From the NCBI RefSeq assembly GCF_006783905.1, contig NZ_VFPE01000005.1:186001-250000 (forward strand): 64,000 nt of DNA, read 5' to 3'. This DNA is from Microbacterium kyungheense (GTDB lineage Bacteria > Actinomycetota > Actinomycetes > Actinomycetales > Microbacteriaceae). The position numbers and the translations under genes were made by a program. The notes beneath the pieces are model-generated. The model did not search any database. It saw only the letters and a program-made list of their open reading frames with translations, and had not been told where the DNA came from. How positions within the stretch are numbered: position 1 is the stretch's first letter; each line of letters begins with the position of its first letter. This document shows positions 44,641 to 52,751 of the stretch, piece after piece.

Positions 44641-45447
44641 ATGGAGACCTTCGACTTCCGCCCGCGGCGGGCGATCGTGACCGGATCGGACTCGGGGATC
44701 GGACGCGCCACGGCGCTCGCCCTCGCCGACGCCGGCCTCGACGTCGGCATCACCTGGCACACCGACGAGGAGGGCGCCGAGCAGACGGCCGCAGGCGTCC
44801 GCGAGCGGGGGCGTCGCGCGGAGGTGACGAGATTCGACGCCACGGCGCTCGACGACGTCGCCGGCACGATCGACGGACTGGCCGAGCGGCTGGGCGGGCT
44901 GGACGTGTTCGTGAACAACGCCGGCGGCGGCTCCGGCGGCCCGTTCCTCGACCTCTCGCTCGAGGACTGGCGCAAGGTCGTCGCACTCAACCTGGACGGC
45001 GCGTTCGCGGGGCTCCAGGCGGCGGCGCGGCACCTCGTGGACGCCGGACGCGGCGGCCGGCTCATCGCGATCACGAGCGTGCACGAGACGCAGCCCCGCG
45101 TGGGGTCGGCGGCCTACGTCGCCGCCAAGCACGGACTGGGCGGGCTCGTCGAGACGATGGCGCAGGAGCTCGGCGAGCACGCGATCACGGTGAACGCCGT
45201 CGCCCCCGGCGAGATCGCCACGCCGCTGAACGACATGGACTCCGAGGATGCCGAGCGCACGCACCGACCGGGGATCCCGCTCGGCCGGCCGGGCAAGGCC
45301 GAAGAGATCGCGGCGGTCGTCGCCTTCCTCGCATCTCCGGCGGCGAGCTACGTGACAGGTGCCAGCTGGAGCGTGGACGGCGGCATGCTGCAGATGGGTC
45401 CGCAGGCAGGCTCGCACCTCGAGACCGACGCATGGCGGAAGGGATGA
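44641..45447 (+). CDS. short-chain dehydrogenase/reductase
   Basis: A 268-residue SDR. The dinucleotide site is TGSDSGIG (near residue 14), followed by DVGITWHTDEEGAEQTA, NNAGGGSGG, the catalytic Ser in ITSVHETQP, and YVAAKHG; the C-terminus VTGASWSVDGGMLQM is typical of glucose-dehydrogenase-like SDRs. The substrate is unknown. The gene overlaps the next small gene by ATGA coupling. Confidence 0.88.
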   Translation: METFDFRPRRAIVTGSDSGIGRATALALADAGLDVGITWHTDEEGAEQTAAGVRERGRRAEVTRFDATALDDVAGTIDGLAERLGGLDVFVNNAGGGSGGPFLDLSLEDWRKVVALNLDGAFAGLQAAARHLVDAGRGGRLIAITSVHETQPRVGSAAYVAAKHGLGGLVETMAQELGEHAITVNAVAPGEIATPLNDMDSEDAERTHRPGIPLGRPGKAEEIAAVVAFLASPAASYVTGASWSVDGGMLQMGPQAGSHLETDAWRKG

Positions 45448-45659
45448 CGACGATGACGACGAATGAGACGCCCGACGAGACGGGGATGACGGACGACGAG
45501 AAGCGCCGCGACCAGCTGCTCGCAGCGCCCGGCGCCGTCGAGGACGACGCGGCGCCGCGCATCGACGTCACGGACCGCGGCGACGGCATCAAGCGGATCG
45601 ACATCCGCGACGACGCCGCCGTGCGCCCGGGCGATCCGACGAAAGACCCCGAGGACTGA
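45444..45659 (+). CDS. small acidic protein of unknown function
   Basis: About 71 residues if started at the ATG at 45444, whose ATGA overlaps the SDR stop; an ATG at 45453 is also possible and has GGAAGGG upstream. The product is acidic (TNETPDETGMTDDEKRRDQL; DDAAPRIDVTDRGDGIKRID) and probably unstructured. It is co-transcribed with the SDR and convergent with the GNAT gene, 3 bases away. No family is recognised. Confidence 0.6.
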   Translation: MTTMTTNETPDETGMTDDEKRRDQLLAAPGAVEDDAAPRIDVTDRGDGIKRIDIRDDAAVRPGDPTKDPED

Positions 45660-45662
45660 CCG

Positions 45663-46376
45663 TCAGGCCTGCACCAGCAGGTATCCGCGTTCGTCGTCGA
45701 AGCCGCCGATCGCGAGACCCTCGGCCAGGCGCGCCGTGAACTCGTGGCGCACGCGTTCACGCCAGGCGGCGGCATCCGCGGGCGCGTCGCGGCGCAGGGT
45801 CTCGATGTCGTGCGGGATCGCGACGGACGCGACCACCGCGTCGTCGTCGGGTGTGGCCACCGGCGGGGCGGCGAGCGCCCACGAGACCATGATGCGGTCG
45901 GTCTCGTCGCCGCGGTTGACGCCGTCGTCCATGGGGCCATAGTGGTTCACGAGGTACTCGGTGGCGCGGGTGCCCAGCACCCGCAGATTGAAGTGCGCGT
46001 TGCGCGCCACCAGTGGATCGAACGTCCACGTGATGTGCCCGACGTCGCGGGCCAGGGCCCACTCGCGCTGGTGCTGCTTGAGCACGCGGCCCAATCCCTG
46101 GGACTGGTGGTCCGGCAGCACGCCGGTGATGTGGCTGTGCATCGATCGCTCCGCCGGCGCGGCGAAGAACGCGACGGATGCCCCGACCATCCGGTCCCCG
46201 TCGTACAGGCCCACCGCGTAGTTGCCGGAGTGGGCGAGGGCGCGCAGCAGGTTCGGGGGCATGCCGCCGCGATCGCCGCCCCACACCTCGGCGAGGACCG
46301 CTGACGCGCGGTGCACCTCTCCGACCGTGTCGAGCGGGCGGATGTCGATGCCGGGCGGGGTGGCGGAGTCGGCCAT
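45663..46376 (-). CDS. GNAT-family N-acetyltransferase (COG3375-like)
   Basis: A 237-residue protein. The acetyl-CoA fold is seen in residues about 15-155: VGASVAFFAAP, HITGVLPDHQSQGLGRVLKQHQREWALARDV with the QxxGxG phosphate loop, then ITWTFDPLVARNAHFNLRVLGTRATEYLVNHYG. The long insert and C-terminal region (WALAAPPVATPDDDAVVASVAIP) fit the COG3375 group of predicted acetyltransferases, with unknown substrate. The start at 46376 is 6 bases after CAGACT, a degenerate leaderless arrangement. Confidence 0.8.
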   Translation of the reverse strand: MADSATPPGIDIRPLDTVGEVHRASAVLAEVWGGDRGGMPPNLLRALAHSGNYAVGLYDGDRMVGASVAFFAAPAERSMHSHITGVLPDHQSQGLGRVLKQHQREWALARDVGHITWTFDPLVARNAHFNLRVLGTRATEYLVNHYGPMDDGVNRGDETDRIMVSWALAAPPVATPDDDAVVASVAIPHDIETLRRDAPADAAAWRERVRHEFTARLAEGLAIGGFDDERGYLLVQA

Positions 46377-46431
46377 GCCCCCAGTCTGCACCCGGACGCC
46401 ACGCTCCGGAGCCGGTGCCCGCGGGCGCCGA

Positions 46432-46437
46432 TAGCCT
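46432..46437 (+). promoter_or_regulatory. -10 box of leaderless MFS gene
   Basis: TAGCCT, 6 bases before the ATG at 46444. Confidence 0.5.
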
Positions 46438-46443
46438 GAAGGG

Positions 46444-47886
46444 ATGGGCGCGGGTGACGAAGACGAGAGAAGAAGACTCACCCGGATGCCCCGCCAGGGC
46501 GCCATCGTGGCGGTCCTGGCGATCGCGGGCCTCGCGTCGTCGTTCATGTTCACCCTCGTCGTGCCCATCCAGTCCAAGCTCCCCGAGCTGCTGAACGCCA
46601 GCCGCGAGGACACCGCCTGGGTCGTCACCTCGACCCTCTTGGCCGCGGCCGTCATGACGCCGATCGCCGGCCGGCTCGGCGACATGTACGGCAAGCGGCG
46701 CATCGTGCTCGTGCTGCTGGCGGTCATGGTGGCGGGGTCCGTCATCGCCGCGGCATCCCCCGGCATCGTCGGCGTGATCGTCGGCCGCACGCTGCAGGGA
46801 GCGGTGACCGGGGTGATCCCGCTCGGGATCTCGATCCTGCGCGACGTGCTGCACGAGGACCGCGTCGATGCGGCCATCGCCCTCATCAGCGCCACGCTCG
46901 GGGTGGGCGGCGCGCTCGGCCTGCCGATCAGCGCGCTCATCACCGAGCGCAGCGACTGGCACGTCCTGTTCTGGGTGGCCGCGGCGCTGGGCGTGATCGT
47001 GTTCGCGCTCGTGCTGTGGATCGTCCCGGTGAGCGCGCTGCGCACCGGCGGTCGCTTCGACTACCTCGGCACGGCGGGTCTGGCGATCGGCCTCATCGGC
47101 GTGCTGCTCGCCGTCTCGCGTGGCAACGAATGGGGCTGGGCGTCGCCCGCGGTGCTCGCCTGCGGCGTGGGCGGCATCGCGGTGCTGCTGGTGTGGGGCT
47201 GGTACGAGCTGCGCATCGCCGATCCGCTGCTCGACCTGCGCGTCGCGGCCCGGCGGCCGGTGCTGCTGACGAACCTCGCGTCGATCGCCTTCGGCTTCTC
47301 GCTGTTCGCCTCGAACGTCGTGTACCCGCAGCTCCTCGAGCTGCCGGCCGGCGCGGGGGGATTCGGGCTCTCGCTCGTGGCCGCCAGCCTCGTGGTGATG
47401 CCGGCGGGACTCGTGATGATGGTGCTCTCGCCGTTCTCGGGACAGCTCGCCCGCACCGTCGGCCCCAAGCTGCTGCTCGTCCTCGGCGCGATCGCCCTCG
47501 TGATCACGTACGCGTTCACCCTCCTGTTCGCGAGCGAGGTGTGGCAGATCCTGCTCGCGAACATCGGCATCGGCTTCGGCATCGGCTTCGGCTACGCAGC
47601 GATGCCGATGCTCATCATGCGCTCGGTGCCGCAGTCCGAGACGGGCGCCTCGAACGGTCTCAACGCCCTGTTCCGCTCGCTCGGCACGAGCACCGCGGCC
47701 GCCGTCGTGGGTGCTGTGCTCGCGTCGTACGCGATCGACTTCGAGGGCACGCCGGTGCCCGGTCCGGCCGCGTTCCAGGCGTCGTTCCTGCTCGGCGGGG
47801 TGGCGGCGGTGGTGGCGTTCGTCGTGGCGCTGTTCATCCCGCGCCGGCATGCGCCGGAGGAGCGGCATCCCTCACTCCGGGAGTGA
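46444..47886 (+). CDS. MFS exporter, DHA2 (14-helix) type
   Basis: A 480-residue membrane protein with about 14 hydrophobic helices. The loop between helices 2 and 3 has the MFS motif A (GRLGDMYGKRR), and motif C-like GATLGVGGALGLPISA occurs in helix 5, typical of drug/proton antiporters. After the tenth helix GFGIGFGYAAMPMLIM and NALFRSLGTSTAAAVVGAVLAS follow. The substrate is not predictable. It is transcribed leaderlessly from TAGCCT at 46432 and is convergent with the FAD oxidoreductase gene. Confidence 0.88.
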   Translation: MGAGDEDERRRLTRMPRQGAIVAVLAIAGLASSFMFTLVVPIQSKLPELLNASREDTAWVVTSTLLAAAVMTPIAGRLGDMYGKRRIVLVLLAVMVAGSVIAAASPGIVGVIVGRTLQGAVTGVIPLGISILRDVLHEDRVDAAIALISATLGVGGALGLPISALITERSDWHVLFWVAAALGVIVFALVLWIVPVSALRTGGRFDYLGTAGLAIGLIGVLLAVSRGNEWGWASPAVLACGVGGIAVLLVWGWYELRIADPLLDLRVAARRPVLLTNLASIAFGFSLFASNVVYPQLLELPAGAGGFGLSLVAASLVVMPAGLVMMVLSPFSGQLARTVGPKLLLVLGAIALVITYAFTLLFASEVWQILLANIGIGFGIGFGYAAMPMLIMRSVPQSETGASNGLNALFRSLGTSTAAAVVGAVLASYAIDFEGTPVPGPAAFQASFLLGGVAAVVAFVVALFIPRRHAPEERHPSLRE

Positions 47887-47889
47887 CCC

Positions 47890-49152
47890 TCACCCGGTCG
47901 CGGGCTTCAGCGCGGCCAGCCGGGCCGAGCCGGGCGCGAGGCGTTCGGCGACGGCGACCGCCGAGAGGATCGCGCTCTCGTGCGAGTCGGCGTCGGCGGT
48001 GTAGAGGCCGGCGAGCGACACGCCGTGCGCTCCCTGCAGCGGACGCAGCCGCCGCTGCGCGTCGAAGTACGTCGTGTCGATCAGCCCGTGCCGATACGCG
48101 GCGGTCGCGTACAGCGGCTGCGGCAGCTCGTCGTCATAGGTCACCCAGCTCTTGAACACGGGGATGCCGCGCGCCGGATTCCAGATCGACAGCTGGCTGT
48201 GCGCCCCGTCGGTCCGCACGTTCACAACCGACCACGCCGCCCGGTCGCGCGGCATGAGCCGCGGGTCGCCGTGGATGGCGATCGTCGTGTCGAAGTAGCC
48301 GAAGCGGGCGAGCTGCGTCCGCATGTCGGCGGTCTCGGGCACCCCCGCGAGCAGGAGGTGCGCCGTGCTCGCGTCGCACGCGAGCACGACGTGGTCGAAG
48401 GGATGCCGCACGCCGGCCGACGTGACGGCCAGCGAGCCGTCGACGTCCCGCGTGACGGCTTCGACGGGCATGCCCGCGTGGAGGCTCGCCCGCTGCAGCG
48501 ACGCGACCAGCGCGTCGACGTAGACGCGCAGTCCGCCGGGGATCTCGCTCTGCGCCGGCGGGGTGATGCCCTTCGGCAGGTTGGCGCCCAGGTAGTAGAG
48601 CGCGTTGTAGGCCGCGAACCCGCGGAACTCCTCCAGGTCGACGCACCAGAACGCGAGCAGCAGGGGGAAGAGGAACCGGTCGACGAACCCCTTCGGCAGA
48701 CGGCGCCGCTGCACGTACTCCGAGATCGTCATCGTGGTGTCGTGCTCCGCGAGGAAGGCGGGGATCCCCGACAGGAAGGACCGGAAGCGCAGCAGGTCGA
48801 CGATCGCGCGCGGCGTGAGCGAGGCCCACACCGGCCGCCACCCGCGCAGCGGCGGCATCGCGACGGGCCGCGTGCCGTCGTTGCGCGCGACCGTGAGCGT
48901 GGCGGGGTACTCGGTCCGCGGCACCTCCAGCGCATCGAGCAGCCGGTTGAACGTCGCGTATGCGGTGCTGCGCGCGAAGAACTGGAAGCCGGCGTCGATG
49001 CTCAGCGCCTGCCCGTCCACCTCGACGTCGATGGTGTGCGTGTGCCCGCCGAAGCGATCGTCCTTCTCGAACACCGTCACGTCGTGATCCTGCTCCAGCA
49101 GCCACGCCGTGGCGAGGCCGGCCGCCCCTCCCCCGATGATCCCGATGCGCAC
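47890..49152 (-). CDS. FAD-dependent oxidoreductase (amine-oxidase-like)
   Basis: A 420-residue flavoprotein starting with the dinucleotide motif IGIIGGGAAGLATAWLL and FEKDDRFGGHTHTI, followed by the FAD-binding GFQFF region, a mostly helical substrate domain (FVDRFLFPLLLAFWCVDLEEFRGFAAYNALYYLGAN) and the C-terminal FAD motif (GVSLAGLYTADADSHESAILSAVAVAERL). This matches the predicted NAD/FAD-binding proteins of the COG2907 type, seen near carotenoid or fatty-acid-cyclopropane genes, though none is nearby. The start is GTG at 49152, 6 bases after TACGGT; no ribosome site is visible. Confidence 0.82.
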   Translation of the reverse strand: MRIGIIGGGAAGLATAWLLEQDHDVTVFEKDDRFGGHTHTIDVEVDGQALSIDAGFQFFARSTAYATFNRLLDALEVPRTEYPATLTVARNDGTRPVAMPPLRGWRPVWASLTPRAIVDLLRFRSFLSGIPAFLAEHDTTMTISEYVQRRRLPKGFVDRFLFPLLLAFWCVDLEEFRGFAAYNALYYLGANLPKGITPPAQSEIPGGLRVYVDALVASLQRASLHAGMPVEAVTRDVDGSLAVTSAGVRHPFDHVVLACDASTAHLLLAGVPETADMRTQLARFGYFDTTIAIHGDPRLMPRDRAAWSVVNVRTDGAHSQLSIWNPARGIPVFKSWVTYDDELPQPLYATAAYRHGLIDTTYFDAQRRLRPLQGAHGVSLAGLYTADADSHESAILSAVAVAERLAPGSARLAALKPATG

Positions 49153-49158
49153 TCCCGC

Positions 49159-49164
49159 ACCGTA
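49159..49164 (-). promoter_or_regulatory. -10 box of leaderless FAD oxidoreductase gene
   Basis: TACGGT on the minus strand, 6 bases before the GTG at 49152. It decides the start. Confidence 0.5.
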
Positions 49165-49265
49165 CCGTCCGCACCCGCGCCGGAGCCGGCGCGGCGCGGG
49201 GGCTATCGCGCGCGTGCGGGTCGTCGCTACCCTGACCTCATCCGGGGGGCGACGGGAGCGAACGC

Positions 49266-50888
49266 ATGGACGGGCGTGATCAGGGGTTTCAGGACGACGA
49301 CCGCACGCGACGCCGCAAGGGCGAGCCCGAGCAGGTCCCGGTAGGTCCCCCCGACGGAGCGCGCGCGGCCGCCGACGCGACACGGACCGGCACGGTGGCC
49401 TCGGCGAGCGGAACAGATGCCGCCGGAACGACGGCTCCGGACGACGGGTCGGACCACGACACCCGCTTCTTCGGCCAGCCCTGGGCGCTCGCGCACATCT
49501 TCGGCGTCGAGATGTGGGAGCGGTTCAGCTTCTACGGCATGCAGGGCATCCTGCTCATCTACATGTACTACACGGTCGCCGAGGGCGGCCTCGGCATCGA
49601 GAAGGCCACCGCCACCGGCATCGTCGGAGCGTACGGCGGCACCGTCTATCTGTCGACGATCCTCGGCGCGTGGGTGGCCGACCGCCTCCTCGGCTCGGAG
49701 CGCGTGCTGTTCTTCAGCGCGTGGGTCATCATGGCGGGGCACATCGCGCTGGCGCTGCTGCCGAACGTCTGGGGCCTCGGCGTCGGACTGATCCTGGTGG
49801 CGGTCGGCTCGGGCGGGCTCAAGGCCAACGCGACGGCGGTGGTGGGCACGCTGTACTCGCCGAAGGACGCCCGCCGCGACGCCGGCTTCTCGCTGTTCTA
49901 TCTCGGCATCAACCTCGGCGCGTTCCTCGGTCCGATCGTGACCGGCGCACTGCAGAGCAGCCTCGGCTTCCACTGGGGCTTCGGCGCAGCGGCGGTCGGC
50001 ATGGCGCTCGGACTGATCCAGTACTCGTTCGGCCGCAAGCAGCTGCCCGCGGCGTCCCGCGTCGTCGCCAACCCGCTCCCCGCGAACCGTCGCGGTCTCA
50101 TGATCGGCATCGCCGCCGCGGGGATCGTCGTCCTGGTGCTGCTGGTCCTCACGGGTGTCATCCGCGCCGACAACCTCGCGGGCGTCGTGATCCTCGTCAC
50201 CCTGGCCGCCGCGATCGCCTACTTCGCGGTCATCATCGGGTCGCGCCAGATCAGCGGCGACGCGCGTTCGCGGGTCATCGGCTTCATCCCGCTGTTCATC
50301 GTCAACGTGGGCTTCTGGTCGCTGTACCAGCAGCAGTTCACGGTGCTGACGATCTACTCCGACGAGCGCCTGAACCGCATGATCTTCGGCTGGGAGATGC
50401 CGATCCCGTGGGTCAACTCGATCAACCCCGTCTTCGTGATCATCCTGTCGGGCGTGTTCGCCGTCATCTGGACCAAGCTCGGGGATCGCGCCCCGTCCGC
50501 GCCGGTGAAGTTCTCGCTCGGCGCGATGATCATGGGCGTCGCGTTCCTGCTGTTCCTGCCGTGGGCGAACGGCGCGCCGAACTCGACGCCGCTGCTGGCG
50601 ATCGTGCTGATCCTCTTCGTGTTCACGGTGGCCGAGCTGTTCATCTCGCCCCCGGGGCTGTCGGTGACGACCAAGCTCGCCCCCGAGCGCTTCCACACGC
50701 AGATGGTGGCGCTGTACTTCCTGTCGATCGCGCTCGGCACCGCGATCGCCGGCTGGCTCGCGCAGTTCTACAACCCCAAGGACGAGGTCCCGTACTTCAC
50801 GATCCTCGGCGGCATCGCGATCGTCCTCGGCCTCGCGCTCCTCGCGTCGGTCAAGCCGGTGCTCAAGCTCATGCGCGGCGTGCGCTGA
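49266..50888 (+). CDS. proton-dependent oligopeptide transporter (POT/PTR2 family)
   Basis: A 540-residue membrane protein with about 14 helices. A hydrophilic head of about 65 residues precedes the PTR2 signatures: ALAHIFGVEMWERFSFYGMQGIL (ExxERF), GGTVYLSTILGAWVADRLLGSERV, then GVGLILVAVGSGGLKANATAVVGTLY and FSLFYLGINLGAFLGP. Di- and tripeptides are imported with protons. It begins with ATG at 49266, GGGAG 8 bases upstream, and -10-like TACCCT at about 49226. Peptides released by the secreted protease at 38.3 kb are plausible substrates, but no shared control is seen. Confidence 0.92.
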   Translation: MDGRDQGFQDDDRTRRRKGEPEQVPVGPPDGARAAADATRTGTVASASGTDAAGTTAPDDGSDHDTRFFGQPWALAHIFGVEMWERFSFYGMQGILLIYMYYTVAEGGLGIEKATATGIVGAYGGTVYLSTILGAWVADRLLGSERVLFFSAWVIMAGHIALALLPNVWGLGVGLILVAVGSGGLKANATAVVGTLYSPKDARRDAGFSLFYLGINLGAFLGPIVTGALQSSLGFHWGFGAAAVGMALGLIQYSFGRKQLPAASRVVANPLPANRRGLMIGIAAAGIVVLVLLVLTGVIRADNLAGVVILVTLAAAIAYFAVIIGSRQISGDARSRVIGFIPLFIVNVGFWSLYQQQFTVLTIYSDERLNRMIFGWEMPIPWVNSINPVFVIILSGVFAVIWTKLGDRAPSAPVKFSLGAMIMGVAFLLFLPWANGAPNSTPLLAIVLILFVFTVAELFISPPGLSVTTKLAPERFHTQMVALYFLSIALGTAIAGWLAQFYNPKDEVPYFTILGGIAIVLGLALLASVKPVLKLMRGVR

Positions 50889-50894
50889 GGATCA

Positions 50895-50920
50895 GTGGAT
50901 GCCGCGGCCGCGGCATCCAC
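50895..50920. terminator. perfect 26-base palindrome between convergent genes
   Basis: A perfect palindrome whose 13-base half is GTGGATGCCGCGG, with no loop. It begins 7 bases after the peptide-transporter stop and can serve the convergent WXG100-like gene as well. It carries the same GGATGCCG arm as other hairpins here. Confidence 0.6.
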
Positions 50921-50933
50921 GAACACTCTCCCG

Positions 50934-52649
50934 TCAGGGGAGCATGTGGATGTTGCTGATGCCGCTGATGGCGTCGCGGCCCGAGATCGGGCTGCCGGCG
51001 AGGTAGGCGGCGAGGCTGAAGCCGGTCCACTCGCCGCTGATGGGCGGCCGCAGGTCCATCGGCACGTCGAGGGGGTCGGCCGCGTTGAGCTTGGCGGCGT
51101 ACTGATCCATCTGGGCCTGCGTGAACGTCAGCGTGACGTCGTCGCCGGCGCCGACCGTTCCCGGAACGATGCTCTGCGGGTAGAACTTGCTGCTGTTGAG
51201 CATCTGGGCGCCGATGTCGTCGGGCTTGACGTCGTACGAGTAGGTCCGCGCCGACATGTCCTCGGTGCCCGACGCGTCGATCGACTGCGACATCTGGAAG
51301 TCGCCGCGGTCGCCGTACGTCGCCGTGAGCAGCACGTCGGAGCTGCCGTCCGGGTACGTCGTCATGACCTTCGACCCCGTGTTCTGCCCGAGCTCCTTCT
51401 CGAACCCGCCGAACGGCGTGCTGAGCTCGGCCTTGGTGGCGGAGTCGTAGTCGAGCCGCTCGATCTTCGTGAGCCCCGAGACGCCGGTCGCGGCATCCTT
51501 CGGGATCTCGCCCGTGACGAGGTAGTGGTTGTAGGCCGCCTGCCCCTCGGGCGTGGAGAGGTCGAAGTCGGCGGTCTGCAGGGACTGGCCCGACAGCGAG
51601 GTGGTGTTGCTGACCATCGCCTTGATGCCCTCGACGTCGACGCCGAGACCCGCGGTGTTCGCGATGGCGTCGGTCGGACCGGACGTCACGCGCACGGTGT
51701 TCTCGTCGACGCGCTCGACGAGGCTGCTGACGCCGCTGGAGTCCTTGACCGAGGACTCCAGGGCGATGTGGTGGTACGCGGCATTCAGCTCGGTCTTCGT
51801 GTAGTCGCCGCCGTCCATCTTGACCGAGCCGCCCACCGGGATGCTGTTCGGGTCGAACGGGTTGATCGATCCCGGGTCGACGTCCCCCGCGGCGTCGGGC
51901 ACCTTGACCTGGTACTCCGCGGTGACGCCGGTGCTGTAGCCGCCGCTGACCCCGGTGCCGCCCTTCTCGATGCCGCCTTCGACGCCGATGGAGACGTCGG
52001 ACTTCGAGGTGTAGGTCGTGAACCCGTCCTCGGACTTCTGACCGGTCGTGTACTCGGCGCCGCCCGTGACGCCGAAGGTCACCTTGGAGCCCTTCGGCCC
52101 GTTGACCCACTCCGACAGCGAGCCGTCGCCGGAATACGTGGTCTCGCCGCTGTCCGGGTCGTACGAGACGCCGCCGCCGACCTTCGCGTCGGTGCCGTGG
52201 GTCGCCGGCGAGCCGACGGTGCCGTTGTCGGCCGAGGTCTCGTGCGATCCCTTGGCGTTCGCGCTGAGACCCGACTCGTCCGGGGCCGTCTCGCCGTCGG
52301 GAGCGGCCGAGGCGCCCGCTCCCCCGCTGGAGCCTCCCGGGCCTCCGGATGCTCCGCCGCCAGCGCCGCCCGCACCGCCGCCGTTCACGGCGCTCGTGGC
52401 CTGCTGGTCTTCGGCGTTCGCCTTCACGCGGTCCGAAGCGCGACGCAGCGTCGTGGCGGCGTTGGTGAGGATGGGCGAGAGCTCGCTCGACCACTGCCCG
52501 CGCAGCTTGTCTCCGTCCGGGCCCGTCCAGCGGGCGCCCGTGACCGTCGACTGCAGTGCCCGCCGCGCGTCCTCGAGCGAATCCGCTCCGGCGGCCAGCT
52601 GCCGGGCGAACGCGCGCAGCTCATCGACATCGGCACCGTAGAACGCCAT
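50934..52649 (-). CDS. orphan WXG100-like protein with long unknown C-terminal domain
   Basis: A 571-residue protein without signal peptide. Residues 1-95 form a helical hairpin like WXG100/ESX proteins, with the turn WTG at 41-43 (GARWTGPDGDKLRGQW). A Gly/Ala/Ser linker follows (about 100-150), then about 400 residues of unrecognised, Gly- and Thr-rich, probably beta sequence (GGVSYDPDSGETTYSGDGSL; TTGQKSEDGFTTYTSKSDVSIGVEGGIEKGG). The build suggests a protein exported by a type VII (ESX) system, perhaps a large effector, but no secretion gene or immunity gene is adjacent. GAGGGAG lies 4 bases before the ATG at 52649 and a -10-like TACGCT is at 52685-52690. Confidence 0.7.
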   Translation of the reverse strand: MAFYGADVDELRAFARQLAAGADSLEDARRALQSTVTGARWTGPDGDKLRGQWSSELSPILTNAATTLRRASDRVKANAEDQQATSAVNGGGAGGAGGGASGGPGGSSGGAGASAAPDGETAPDESGLSANAKGSHETSADNGTVGSPATHGTDAKVGGGVSYDPDSGETTYSGDGSLSEWVNGPKGSKVTFGVTGGAEYTTGQKSEDGFTTYTSKSDVSIGVEGGIEKGGTGVSGGYSTGVTAEYQVKVPDAAGDVDPGSINPFDPNSIPVGGSVKMDGGDYTKTELNAAYHHIALESSVKDSSGVSSLVERVDENTVRVTSGPTDAIANTAGLGVDVEGIKAMVSNTTSLSGQSLQTADFDLSTPEGQAAYNHYLVTGEIPKDAATGVSGLTKIERLDYDSATKAELSTPFGGFEKELGQNTGSKVMTTYPDGSSDVLLTATYGDRGDFQMSQSIDASGTEDMSARTYSYDVKPDDIGAQMLNSSKFYPQSIVPGTVGAGDDVTLTFTQAQMDQYAAKLNAADPLDVPMDLRPPISGEWTGFSLAAYLAGSPISGRDAISGISNIHMLP

Positions 52650-52713
52650 GGACTCCCTCTCACCGGCACGTTTCGTGCATCCGGAGCGTAACAGCGCGCG
52701 GGATCGACACCCC

Positions 52714-52749
52714 ATGGGGCGGATTCCCCATCGGACGCCGGAACCGGCG
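52714..52749 (-). terminator. two small hairpins after the MerR-controlled exporter gene
   Basis: ATGGGG/CCCCAT (52714-52731) around a 6-base loop and CGCCGG-AA-CCGGCG (52736-52749) lie just after the MFS stop codon at 52752. Confidence 0.4.
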
Positions 52750-52751
52750 CC

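Noticed and set aside
38265..45074. A minus-strand open frame of more than 2200 codons opposite the protease gene
   Set aside because: It lies antisense to a gene with clear domains. The translation is Arg/Asp/Val-rich without domain structure, as expected opposite a gene with G/C third positions.
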